Assembly: GCA_016271365.2 (NCBI GenBank)
Contig: CM028136.1
Coordinates: 472,128,001-472,192,000, forward strand
Direction of reading: 5' to 3'
Source of the DNA: Neoceratodus forsteri
Taxonomy: Eukaryota; Chordata; Ceratodontiformes; Ceratodontidae
DNA length: 64,000 bases
Part shown: positions 46,341 through 57,558 of the stretch, one piece after another
How positions within the stretch are numbered: position 1 is the stretch's first letter
Layout of the letters: the number at the start of each line of letters is the position of its first letter
Position numbers and translations under genes: made by a program
The notes under the pieces: generated by a model
Told to the model about the DNA's origin: nothing
What the model saw: the letters and a program-made list of their open reading frames with translations, nothing else
Databases searched by the model: none

Positions 46341-46790
46341 CAGCGTGACTTAGCTGGTAGCACATCTGCCCCTGGACCAGAAGGTTATGGGTTCTCGTCC
46401 CACACTGGGATTGGACTTGCACCTAAAAATCACTGGCATCTGAATGCAGTATTAGGGGGGAGGCTGCTGTACTGCTGAGGTGTGCCATCCTTCTGATGAG
46501 ATGTTAAACCAAGGTCCCTTCTGCCCATTCTGGTGGGTGTCCAGGTGGAAGTAAAAGAACCCAGGGTGCTCTTTGCGAAGAGTAGGGAACATTCCCGGTG
46601 TCCTGGCCAACATTCCCCTTCCCATAAACCGGTTCATGCAATTATCCAGGCTGTGTGTGGGTGATGATGTGCGATATGGCTGGCACCACACATTCAGTCA
46701 CTTCACTACCAGTCTAGCATTGCTTGTAAAGTGCTTTGGGATACACTGTGTATGAAAAGCACTATATAAATGCTGATTCTTCTTCTCCTC
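46341..46790 (+). mobile_element. Second copy of the tRNA-derived SINE
   Basis: Aligned with 15418-15836: 'gacttagctggtagcacatctg' (box A), 'gggttctcgtcccac' (box B), 'gagatgttaaaccaaggtcc', 'ccaggtggaagtaaaag', 'gtgtcctggccaacattcc', and the L2-like end 'gtatgaaaagcactatataaatgc'. Boxes are better preserved than in the first copy. It lies inside the 3.15-kb hAT element. Confidence 0.8.
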
Positions 46791-47968
46791 ATGTATACAG
46801 GGATCTATCCCCAGAACCAGAGGAGACTAACACTACTAATTCAGTGAGTCAAGCCTGACTGGCTTAGAACTGAAGAAGTTTGTTTCAAATTCTGTGTGCA
46901 CACAGCTGTGCACACATGCGGCCCTGCCTCATGAAAAAATATATTAAGCATGCACATGCAGGGTGAAGCCTCACAAAATCAAATATTTTGCACATATACA
47001 GCAAATTATAAGCAGTGACCTGCAGGAGGGGGAGTTAGCAGACACCCTCATCAGTCATGCAGGGAACCAAGCCTGGAACCGGTCAACAGCAAAAAAAAAA
47101 AAAAAAAAACACACAAAAATAAAATGCTCCACCCAAAAAAATCACACTGGAGCTATGTCAGACAGCAACAGAGAAGGGTGTTAGCAGACAGCCCTCCTAG
47201 TTCCTGTAACTGAGTACAGCAATAAGGACAAAATACCTGTCAGAAAGCCAAACGTAGCTTTTCTGACATTGATCAAAAAAGCTATACTGACCCAAAAAAG
47301 CCTGTGAAGCAAAAATCTGTTTCTTTTTTAGCAAGTTTAAGGTCTCAAAAGTACTGCAGAGCAGCTCTCAGAAACCACTGTTTCATGTCTTCTACCAACT
47401 CAGAGTGAGGAAGTCACATGGTGTGCTTGCCTTCAAGAAACAGTTTTTGATTGGCCAACAAAGCTCTGCGAGGCTTGGAAATCTCACCGAATTGTAGTTC
47501 CCGAATAGTGGCCGAATAGTGAACTATTCAGAAAATGCATCCGAATATTCGGGAAGCCTACTATTCATGGTATTCGGAAAATACTATTCACCCCATGCAC
47601 AGCCCTATTTTCAACATAGCCTTCTTATTGCCCCACCTCATGTATGTGATAGCTGTCATTTTTCAAATCCTGGCCAAAATGTGTTTTTGCACTTGTGGTG
47701 CAGAATAGCATTGTGCTTATGCAGAGTTACATTTGGGCCGGGATTCGAAAATTTTCTGCACCGGGTACATTAGGTGGGGTACTAACATGGCTATTGTGAC
47801 AATTTTGTAACTGTTGTCCTAAAACTGGAAGCAGAGGGGCCAGAGGACCCTGTGATTCCATAGCTACATACATATACACATCTATGAGTGATGAGAGTGC
47901 AGGACCCAGAGGGCCCCGTGCTCCCACAGGCAAATAAGGATATGATTATACTATCTCAAAAAGTTAGG

Positions 47969-48344
47969 ACATAAATTGCAAAAAACTTTGTTAATGCATC
48001 AGTTAGGGTTAAACTGACAAAAGTAGTGAAATGTGGTATTGGTTTCCAATCCTAACACCCCATCACCCACCCTGCACAGACCAACAGGCGGGGGGCAGTC
48101 TGTCATGTGGATGTCAACCCTAATCCTCACCCCATTCTGATGTGCTATATCCATGTCACCTTATTTTGTAATGGAATGGGGGTGAGTGTTAGGGCTGACA
48201 GCTCCAAGACAGATCTCACCCACCCATTGGTCTGTGCAGGGTGGGGGATGGGGTGTTAGGGTTGGAAACCCTAACACCACATTTCCCTACTTTTGTCAGT
48301 TTAACCCTAACTGATGCAGTAACAACGTTTTTTGTAATTTATGT
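47969..48344. mobile_element. Foldback element, family 1 copy b
   Basis: Arms: left ACATAAATTGCAAAAAAC..., right (reverse complement) ACATAAATTACAAAAAAC.... Both arms contain GCATCAGTTAGGGTTAAACT and 'cctaacacccca' and 'ccctgcacagacca', each about 150 bp. No ORF. Shares block order (ATYAGTTAGRGTT, then a 'gttgaaa/ggttgga' block, then central C/G-rich) with copy a. Confidence 0.72.
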
Positions 48345-50549
48345 ATAAATCATATACACACACATATACATATATACATATGCCTCACATGTGTAAGCAC
48401 AGAAGATATGGTGTGAAGAATTCAGAAAGTATAAACTTGCTAAAACTGTGTTTATTAATAGTGTCTTCCCTTTTATAAATTTATCCTCTTACATTATCTT
48501 TAAACTTCACAACCACATATGCATTTCAAAGCAGAATCCTTACTCTTTTAAGCAACGTAAAATGATATTTTAAAGTGCAATAAATCCTGTCTGACAAGAT
48601 TAAATATAAGAATATTTTGAAATTGTGTAAGAAATTGAGAGGTGGTAGTTGGTAATTAACCCTATAACTTTTAACATTAATCTTTTGAGGTAACATAGAG
48701 GTATGCATTTTAAAGCTCTAACATTCAACATTCATGGAGACCACACTTGAATGTATATTTCACTTACTCTCAAAGTAATGGCCCATGAATCTGCATTAAG
48801 TACGTGGAGCTGAAAATTGCAAAATTTGTCAAGGCGTCAGTACAAAATTGATGCAGACTACCAAGTTGCCCCAGCATTCATGCGATCAACAGACAGAACA
48901 TGAATTTTGGGTATATCTGCTACATTAAGCCATCATTGGCATTAATTTAGCTCTCAGGTGACACCCCACCTCCATCTACACCTGGTCTATTTAAAGCAGT
49001 TTTCCTCAACATCTTTCGATGTCATTGTACCCATTCATTAGTCCCACATTGGAAGACAGCACCCAAGATGAGTTTCAATATACGTACTATATGCCACTAG
49101 ATTATGCACATCATGAACTGGCATGATGTCTATCTGGTATGTCTAAGTCCACACTGTGATACTAAGCACTGTAAGTATTGTAAGATCATGTGGGTAAAGT
49201 CACTAGGTCACTGGCTGATCTACCTTTCAGTAATCCTGGGTCTTCAGGCACAACTGGCATGGGTTTCACACTGGGCATGTCTCTTAAGGGGCCACCCATT
49301 CTCATAGGGGTGTAGTGGGCTGGTGAGAAGTTCCTTGGGAGTTGTGCAGCTCTAGAATTCATGACTGACTTTGGTAATCAGTTCTCATTGTTTAAAAGGA
49401 ACCCCAAGGAGTCATGGCTCCAGGTTTCTTATGATGACTACTATATATTTCATCATGTCTTTCCATGGTTCATATTATATCATATAACCCTCATGTCAGG
49501 GTGGAGACTGGCCTTTAGTGTTTATCCTTGCAATATGGGGGATTGAGGCCCTAAAGCTTCAGAGATTTGCTTGCCAGTTCCCATGTGGGTCAGGTTAGAC
49601 TATAGGCCCAGAAAGTCTAATCCAATTGACTGCATGGATATAGGAACACTGAAGATGTCTACAGCATTGTGTTCTATCATAACTGTGGCTCAGTACTCCC
49701 AATCATCACTTGTTGACTGTATTCTTCTAATGGAAATCAGAGACACATCAAGCATCCCCAGTCCACCCTGTCTTCCCCCATAATTAACAATCCCTCTGGC
49801 TTGTGGACTTTAAAGATCCTCATCAGTGTTGGGTTCTGCTCACTTCAAGCATAGGTACAGACATTATTACTAGATAGGAAAATGCAGACTCAGGCATTAC
49901 TCAGGATTCAGTTCCAGCAATGGTTAGAAATGTAATGGTTGGCAGAGAAAGAGTAATACAGTTCTGCCAGACATTTCACTTACGTTGTGGAGACTTGGCA
50001 CCTCCTCAGAGTTTCCCTGACCAAATTCAGCGCTATCTATGCCCTCCTCACTGCAGCCTTCTCAGCTGCTTTCAAGCTTCCCATATTCAAGCCCCCCACT
50101 GGAATCTCTTGTTTTTTGTGTCTGTGCCAGGTAGTCCAGTTCCTTCTCCCTTGTCTCTTTCACTAAGTCACCTACTTGATTGCAACACCCATTTCATTTC
50201 CTATTTTGCCTCTTAACAGGCAGTGCTCTGCAATTTGACCCCATAAAACCCAGTCTGGGCCCTAAACATACAGATTCAAGGGTTCCTCTCAAGCTTCCTC
50301 ATAGCCCCCATCTTACCATGCCTTGCACTCAGCTTAAGCTTGAGGTTTGGGAATACTACTCAGACTTTTCAAACCATGATGATGATAATAATCTCTAACA
50401 GTATGTGTAATCCCTTTTCTTAAGTGCAGAGGAGGTGCTCTCAGCTATTCAGCATGCCCCCACAATTCCTCCATCACTAACTGAGAAGCCATCCCAAAAT
50501 CACATGAACTCATCTCAGGAATCCTTACTCACCCTCATTCCATCCCAAT
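48345..50549. other. No gene recognised
   Basis: AT-rich DNA with short open frames only. The part from about 49900 becomes C/T-rich and may be the 5' region of the following L2-like LINE, but no diagnostic motif was seen. Confidence 0.35.
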
Positions 50550-53104
50550 GCAGATAACAAGTGTGTACTCCACATCAGGCAAAGCCTCAAATGTGGTCAC
50601 AGATATACTCCAGAAAGATCTTGTTCCCCTTCTCAAAGGTTTGCACATCATGTTAGGTGATTGCAATATTAACTGATTTGGCTAGCAACACGCTCCTTTC
50701 ATAGAGCAACTTTCACTTCAAGGTCAAAGCCTTGAATTTGCACCAACTAATCTCAGCACCCACATGTTTCAACCCCAAGTTAGAAAATCACAGCATGATA
50801 GACTTGGTGCTGGTATCCCACCCACAAGGAATCCTGTCCCCTGCACCTTGCCTGATATTTTCAGCAGCCATTGTATGATATATTGTGTGTAGAAAATTAA
50901 ATCCACCAAAGCCCCCCCCAAAACAAATTATGCCTGATTATTTAAATCATTCTCTCCTGACAGTTTCACTCAGGCTTTCCTGGCAGCCAACATGACCTCT
51001 GTCCTGTTAGTCCTTGATACGGATGAGACACTGGCGCACGTTTCTTGAATATTCCTAGATACGTGTGACAAAAATGCACTAACTAAGATGCTCAGAGTCT
51101 ATAGCCACTACCTCCCCTGTATCACACTAGACATGATTGAACTCTTCCAGTGGAGGCACATAGCCTGGGTCAGGCACAAATCAAGTGGGCTACCCCTGGA
51201 CAGGCAAACCTACATCACACTTTGGAATCAGTGCACCAGGAGCATATGCCTGGCCAGAGCCAAATACTTCTACAGCAAGTTATCTTGCAATGCCCTTGAT
51301 CCATCTAAATTCATGAAAATGGCCAATAGCCTAATTAAAGTCTACCCCAATGAGGCATAGACCCCACCTGGTTCCCCTTTAACCACTGGCACCCTCAACC
51401 AGTACTTCACAGAAGGCTCCAGGGCTCTTATCTCTAACCCCCCACCCAATCCACCCACCAGTGGCAACTTCCTGTAGGCAATCTTGGTGGCTGATGTTCA
51501 CAAACAGCTTTCAGCACTAAAGGCATTATCCAGCTGTGGAGCCAAAGGCATGATTCCCAAGTTCCTCAAAATCAGCACTTTAGCAATAGCTGTCTCAATT
51601 ACCCACATACTTAATAGGACACTACGTACCAGCTCCTTTCTGCACAGCTGGAAACATGCACTGGTAGTTCTGATCCCAAAGGTGACCCAGCTGACTCACC
51701 CTCTAACTACCAGTCAAACTCTTTGCTCATCCCATCCTCTCCAAACCCTTGAGAGGTTTATCAGCAGGTAAACTATCGCACTACTAGGTCTAAACTGACT
51801 TCATAACTTCCTACCAACATGATTTTCTCTCCATCCACTCAACCACCTCCTCCCTTCTTAGAGTCACCAACCATATACACCAACAGGAGCAAGTGCCTGG
51901 GCACAGGCACCATATATATAAACCTAACAAAGGCCTTTGACACAGTGGATCACCACTGATTTCTACTCAAACTTGTCAACTCTGGTGTCTCCACCTCAGC
52001 CCAATCATGGTTCAAATCATACCTAACCAACCAGACCCAGTCTGTCAGGCTTGGACCATTCTCCTCCATTGCCCTACCAGTATTCCTTGGGGTCTCAGAA
52101 GGCTCAGTCCTGGGCCTCTGTTCTTCACTACCTACATTAACAACCTACCCAACTCCCTCTTTGCCAGCAACATGCACAAGTATACAGACAATACCATTAT
52201 CCTCTTATCCAGCACCTCTACACCAAACATTGAAGGTCAACTTCAACAGGACTTCAGTGTAGTACAAAAATGGTTCCTGGATAACTGCCTCATGCTGAAC
52301 CAAAAGAAAGTGTTGTCCATGCTGTTCAGCAGCAGGAATTAGTTCAGTTCTACCACCCCCACTCTGACTTTATGCACCCCAGATGGGTCTTGCCTAGACT
52401 CAGTTTGCTCCTACTAGTACCTCAGTCTTCACCTGGACCAGAACCTTGACTACTTGGGGTACATTTCCCAAATAGTAACCAAGTCTCATGCCAAGCTAGG
52501 TGCCCTGTATACAGTAATGGGATGCCTCCATCGAATCTTCAGAAAACAGACTATGGAAAAATCAATCCTTCCTCTTATAAACTATGGGGTTCATAGCCTA
52601 CTCAGGTGCTCCTTCTTCCACCTCCCTTGATAAAATCAGCACCCTGTTTAATGCTTTTCATAGATTCATCCTGGGCTGTCCTCACAGCTCCCAATTATGC
52701 AGTATATACAACGAGCTAGAGTGGCTTCTCCCCCCGTGAGACAAATACTGCATACTTCCCTCTTGGATGCCAAGTATTTGTCCTGCAAACTGCCAACATA
52801 TCTGTCTGACCTCTTGTTCCCTACAGCAGACCCTTCCTATCTTCTCATATGCAAGGCAGGATACCACCTCGATGCCCTACAGTACAAGCACACCCTAGAC
52901 CAAGACTCCATCAGTAACAGGCTTCCTAATGCCTAAAACAATCTCCCAGTCCATGTCACTTCCCCTTCCCCCACATCAAGCAAGGTTCTGATCAAGTCCC
53001 ACTACAAATCCCTAGCATCATGTCCCCAATGCCAAGCCCCCCTTCCGAGCCTGTCTAACTCATCTAGCTAATGCATGTCATGTTGCATGCTAACATGCTA
53101 GCAT
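50550..53104 (+). mobile_element. L2-like LINE (L2-B), main part
   Basis: Decayed endonuclease-RT. Endonuclease end: LHIMLGDCNIN followed by a stop (family GDFNINW), then FIEQLSLQGQSLEFAPTNL. RT linker in 51088-51360: FQWRHIAWVRHKSSGLPLDR and ARAKYFYSKLS. RT: GAKGMIPKFLKIS, FLHSWKHALVVLIPKV, then LGLRRLSPGPLFFTTYINNL (frameshifted) and YTDNTIILLSS, where YADDT has become YTDNT. C-terminus ILHTSLLDAKYLSCKLPTYL and DQDSISNRLPNA. Related in motif order to L2-A but more decayed. Interrupted by a CR1 at about 53105; its 3' tail appears to resume near 54690. Confidence 0.7.
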
Positions 53105-54665
53105 ACTGTTGCCAGCAGATTGGAGGCCTTACGGTCCTATCCAGTCTGCTAACCTTAGATCCTTAGTTGGGTGCCGAGACCCTCCATCCCTTGTGCTCCA
53201 GAAACCCGTATCATCCATCCCCACCCCTGGGACAGGCCATCATCTGATACATCCACTTTCTGTGTCTGTCCCACCCTCTCTTGAAGCCCTCCACTGTGGA
53301 TCTCTGAACCAGCTCACCAGGTAGTGCATTCCAAGGGTCCACCACCCTCTCAGTGAAAACCTTCTCCTTTCCCCTCACCCTTCCACCTTCCAACTTCAAA
53401 CCATGCCCTCTGGTGATACCTCCCTGCTTTAGTCTAAAGATCCCTCCATGTTTACCCTATTTATTCCCTTGAGGTACTTGAAGACCTCAATCATGTCCCT
53501 CTGTCTCTCCTCTCCTCCAATGAAAACAGGCAGAGCTCCTTAAGTCTGTCCTCATGCAGTCAAATCCCTAGCCTCGTATCATCTTTGTTGCCCTCCTCTG
53601 TCCCTCTCCAGGGCTGTATGTCCCTCTTCAAGTGTGGTCTCCAGTACTGTACACAGTACTCAAGGTGTGGTCTAACCAGTCCATTGTACAGCGGCAGAAT
53701 CACTTCCTTGCTCCTAGAGGTGATCCCCCTTACAATGCATCCCAACATCCTGTTTGCCTTGCTAGCTGCTCTCCTGCACTGCTCAGAGTTATTCATACAT
53801 GCATCCACCATGACCCCTAGGTCTTTTTCCCCTATTGAGGCCTCCAGCGCCTCCCCTCCCAGGGTGTACCTGTGTTTAGGGTTTCCCGACCAAGATGCAA
53901 CACCTTGCACTTGGTGATATTGAAATTAATTTCCATGTTTGAGCCCAGCTTTCCAGGGTGTCCAGGTCTCCTTGCAGGGCCAACCTCCCTCTTCTCCCTC
54001 AACTACTGCTCCCATCTTGGAGTCATCCTAAAGAGACTCATTTCACCCTATACCCGCCCTGATGTCCAATATGTATGCATTAAACAGATCGGACCAGGAC
54101 CTGAGCCCCCTGCGTACCCCACTACCAACCTCTAGGGTTCAAGAGCTCCCCACAGACCACTACTCTCTGAGTGTGTCCAGCTATCCATTTTCAACCATCT
54201 GACCATCAAGGGCCTACTCCAACCCCATCAGTTTCTCCACCAGACCATTGTGGGGACAGAGTCAAACGCTTGCTGAAGTCCAAGAATAATACATCCACAG
54301 GCTTACCCTGTCCAGTTCTGATGTTACCCATTCATAGAACTCCACAAGGTTGGTTTGACATGATCTACCTGGCACAAACCCATGTTGCCGACTATCCAGA
54401 CCTCCCACCTCCTCCAAGTACACCCCAATCGTTCCTTTAGTATACTCTCCATTAATTTTCCCACCACGAGGTCAAACTGATGGGTCTATAGTTACCTGGT
54501 GCTTCCTCAACCCCCCCTTTATGGATTGGTACCACATGTGCCTCTCGCCAATCCCTAGGTACCCTCCCTGTCTCAAGTGACCTGCTGAAAGCTCCACCAG
54601 AGGTGCAGCCAGTATGTCCGCCAATTCCCATAGCATGTTAACCCAGTGATGCGATCCTCTGCTGG
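53105..54665 (-). mobile_element. CR1 LINE inserted in L2-B
   Basis: Minus-strand pieces: ELADILAAPLVEL, RVPRDWREAHVVPIHKGG and EEAPGNYRPISLTS; ITKCKVLHLGRETLNT; GEKDLGVMVDACMNNSEQCR; ASKANRMLGCIVRGITSRSK; YNGLVRPHLEYCVQYWRPHL; and the C-terminal FTERVVDPWNALPGELVQRS. These are classic CR1 RT and post-RT blocks. The 3' end carries 'ttgccagcag ... tccagtctgc', shared with the CR1 at 57.1 kb. Truncated at the start of the RT. Confidence 0.85.
53560..53910 (-). pseudogene. CR1 C-terminal RT segment
   Basis: A 116-codon open frame with NPKHRYTLGGEALEASIGEK, DLGVMVDACMNNSEQCRRAA, NRMLGCIVRGITSRSKEVIL and PLYNGLVRPHLEYCVQYWRP. The 'K-x-LGV' and 'RPHLEYC-x-x-W-P' motifs are diagnostic for the thumb region of CR1-clade RTs. 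A frameshift after RDIQ separates it from the next block (ATKMIRG). Non-functional. Confidence 0.85.
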
Positions 54666-54689
54666 ACAACTGTGGTGTTACCCTTCCCT

Positions 54690-54935
54690 GGGGCTACCCT
54701 GTCATGTTCCTATAATTTACTGCACCAGGACATGCTGCTTACCATGTACTTGTTTCATTTGTTTTTGGAATGTGTAATGTATGTAATACATGAACACTGT
54801 AAGATTGCTCACTGTCCCATTCCTTCCCTCCCCCAGTTTGTAACTGGAAACTAGCCCTAGATTCTGTGTGTTTACCAGGTAAAACATTAATGAATTAATT
54901 AATTAATTTAATTAATTTTATTTTATTTTATCAGG
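54690..54935 (+). mobile_element. Presumed 3' tail of L2-B
   Basis: After the CR1, sequence without CR1 similarity ends in a short-repeat tail 'attaatgaattaattaatta', like LINE tails that end in microsatellites. Assigning it to L2-B rests on position only; TGTCATGTT occurs near both CR1 edges (about 53078 and 54700) but is too short to prove a duplication. Confidence 0.4.
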
Positions 54936-55780
54936 AGAAGTTCCGTTGAGCAAAGCTCATTTGTGAGGAGTTCTTGAGTAGGACAGAATAAAAAGCAATA
55001 GTACAAGCTGTGAAAAGCAGTGTAGAAATGCAACACTCATAATAGTTGTACAGGATTACATACAGTACAAAGGGAAAAAAGGCTAACCGTAACAAACTAA
55101 ATTAGAAGATAAGAAAGAATAAAAAAATCTTAGAGTAAATCAATAATACTGATACACAACAATAAAGCTTAAATGACGGTGGGATACATGCACCCTTTGT
55201 AGATGGGGTTCCAAAGCAACGTCAGATAATACCAACAATCAGGACTTTGGCTGGCAGTGGTCACAGTTGTCTCTGCAGTATTACTTGAGAAGAGTATGGA
55301 ATAAGGATGAGCATACCAGTTTAGGGAGCTTAATTCGTTTTTGGAGAGTGTTCCATGCAGCTGGGACTGCCCAGCTAAAAGCCATTTTTTCATACCTTGT
55401 AAAGTGCCATGGTATCTCAAGCATGAATGCATTATGTATCTTTAGTGCATAAGGACCTGTAACTCTACTGAGGAGTACAGAAATGTACGCAGGTAAGGAG
55501 TTGCTTAATGCTTTGTAGATCCACTGGTTAAGATGCCTTGTCCTTCTTATACAGAGAGAGGTCCAGCCTACTGCCTTATAAAAAAGCAATGGGTAGGTGA
55601 GAGCAGGGAGGTCAGTAATAAACCAAAGGGATCTAAGGTAGAGTACATCCAGACTATCTAACAAAGTGGCAGTGGCATTTCCATAGAGAATATCATTGCA
55701 ATTGAGGAGAGAGAGGACGTAGCCTGAATCATAGTCTTCTTGACATCCTGACTCAGATTAAATTTATTACAAAAGAACAT
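54936..55780 (-). mobile_element. 3' end of another L2/Jockey-type LINE
   Basis: The minus-strand frame 55664-55281 reads LDSLDVLYLRSLWFITDLPA, RTRHLNQWIYKALSNSLPAY, ISVLLSRVTGPYALKIHNAF and FSWAVPAAWNTLQKRIKLPK. This is the post-RT region of L2/Rex-type polyproteins ('hR.. LPxYISxLL ... FxxxxPxxWNxL'). Upstream, IQATSSLSSIAMIFSME appears in a shifted frame near 55700. The element is truncated within or after the RT; its exact clade is uncertain. Confidence 0.65.
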
Positions 55781-57144
55781 ACTTTAATAAAATAAAAATA
55801 AATATATAAATTAAGGATCTCCTCATATGTACTGGGCTCTATGTATGACACCCAGAAACTTCCCATGCAGAAAGTGTAGTATGATGGAACTTATGAGTTT
55901 CTGGAAAATCTCCCAGAAGGAGTTCCTTGTTTCTTGCTTTTCCAATCAACAAGGCAAAGTCTTGTCATAGCCTGCTTCATCAGGTGCTTGACCTAAGATA
56001 CATGACAAGTGGTAAGATTCTCCACATGCATTTCGCCATTCCTCAAAAGCCATGTCCAGAAAGGTTGGTGCTTCTCAGAGCACCAGCGTGTAGGAGGCCC
56101 AAGAGGCTCCCTCCTTGCATCTTTCTAAAAAGTAGTGTTTGGATCAGTGCAGCAGAAAAATTTATTCGGTGGAAATTTAGAGCATTTGCCAGGAGGATTG
56201 GCAAGCGCTCAGGGTATGACAAGACTTCTTGACTTCTTGCCTTGTTTTTGTAGCCTTATCTGAACAATTCATTGTTTTTATTTTTGTTTACGAACTGGTT
56301 GTTGCTGGATGTCATGTATGTTCTCTGACATGGAACCTTTGTAAAAGAGCTCCTAACTCAAAGATATTGTAATCCAAGACTTCAAATACAAAAATAAATA
56401 AGGAACTGTGCACTTGCTTAAATTGTCCTCACCAGAAAAATACACCTGAGATATACAGTAGTGTGCAATTTTCAATTTGATCCTTGCAGCAGTGGATGTG
56501 TTCACATGTTACATTCAAACAACAACGGCATACAAAGACAGATACTGTCTCGTTATTTACAGTTCTATAAAATATATGTTAAAAGGAACTAACAAGTGCA
56601 TTATTTACTCCACAGTAGACAGAAATTTAACCTTATTTGTAAGCTGGTTGGCAAGAAATGGATTGGAGGGGTTGTTACAAGTCCAAGGTGAATTTAAGGT
56701 ACAATTTTCATAACTAATTGATCTGGCAGTCCTGAGAACCTTGAGGGATAATGAGTCATTAGTTCTGAGGATGTTATAGAACAGAGGCTTACCCAGATAT
56801 CCAGTCAGGTGTGCCAGGGCTGAGCCATACTTGATAAATGCATTTGTGTAGTAGCAGGAACCAGTGTTTGCTTCAAGCACTAGGACTCGTCTAGATGAGA
56901 TCATTGTACTGTACTTTTCGAAGTGGTGGATTTGAAAATAGACATGGAAGTATTATACTATAAAGTTTATTAAACAGTTGTTCTAGATGGACAAGTTGAA
57001 GTTTGATTGTGTTGTGGTAAATGGTAACTCCATAAACAACTATTGTGATTAATAATTATTGAACAAGTTTCTTGCATGTGCCTAAAGATATTATTTAAAA
57101 AAATAACAATTGAAATGGGGAATTTAATCATTATAAAATATAAC
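55781..57144. other. No gene recognised
   Basis: AT-rich. A 99-codon minus-strand frame (56904-56605) reads GSALAHLTGYLGKPLFYNIL and VLRTARSISYENCTLNSPW; it hints at a LINE C-terminal region but lacks diagnostic residues. I leave it unassigned. Confidence 0.3.
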
Positions 57145-57558
57145 TAGAAACATAGAATTTGCCAGCAGATAAGGACCGCTTGGCCCATCCAGTCTGCCTG
57201 TTTTCCTTACCTGTATCAGCGGCCGCTGACCCTATTTGGTCCATGACTTTAGCCTCTCTTACCCACCACTAGGGTTCCCTTGTGCCTATCCCATACATTT
57301 TGGAATCTCCCCACTGTGTTTGCTCCACCACCTCTTGGGATATGCTGTTCCATGCATCCACCACCATTTCTGTGAAGGAAAACTTTCTCACATTCCCTTT
57401 TCCTTCCCCCAACCTCATATAGTGCCCCTCATTCTTGTACATTCCTGTACTGAAGATGTCTCCCACTTGCACCTTGTCTATGCCCTTAAGATAGTTTAGG
57501 TTTCTCTCACAACTCCCCATTCTCTCCTCTCCTCTCTTCCAGTGTATGCATATTGAGG
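57145..57558 (-). mobile_element. CR1 3' fragment
   Basis: Minus-strand frame with NYLKGIDKVQVGDIFSTGMY, HYMRLGEGKGNVRKFSFTEM and VVDAWNSISQEVVEQT, the C-terminal end of CR1. The 3' UTR contains 'ttgccagcagataaggaccg' and 'cttggcccatccagtctgcc', a hallmark CR1 3' sequence. It stops abruptly at 57558, where the next CR1's 3' end begins. Confidence 0.85.

Larger units (their letters stand above)
44455..47607. mobile_element. 3.15-kb hAT element carrying other DNA
   Basis: Left end TAGGGCTGTGCGAATA, right end ATGCACAGCCCTA, flanked by TTTTCAAC on both sides (44447-44454, 47608-47615). Both termini are followed inward by 'gaatattcgg'-type sequence in inverted orientation. The 8-bp duplication and terminus fit hAT. 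No RNase-H-like transposase core was found inside. A minus-strand frame at 44774-45181 could be a BED-finger remnant, and a SINE sits at 46341-46790. The rest, including 45200-46340 and 46800-47500, has no recognised gene. Confidence 0.8.

Noticed and set aside
56605..56904. 99-codon minus-strand frame as a host gene exon
   Set aside because: No splice borders, start context or recognised domain; may be a worn LINE tail.
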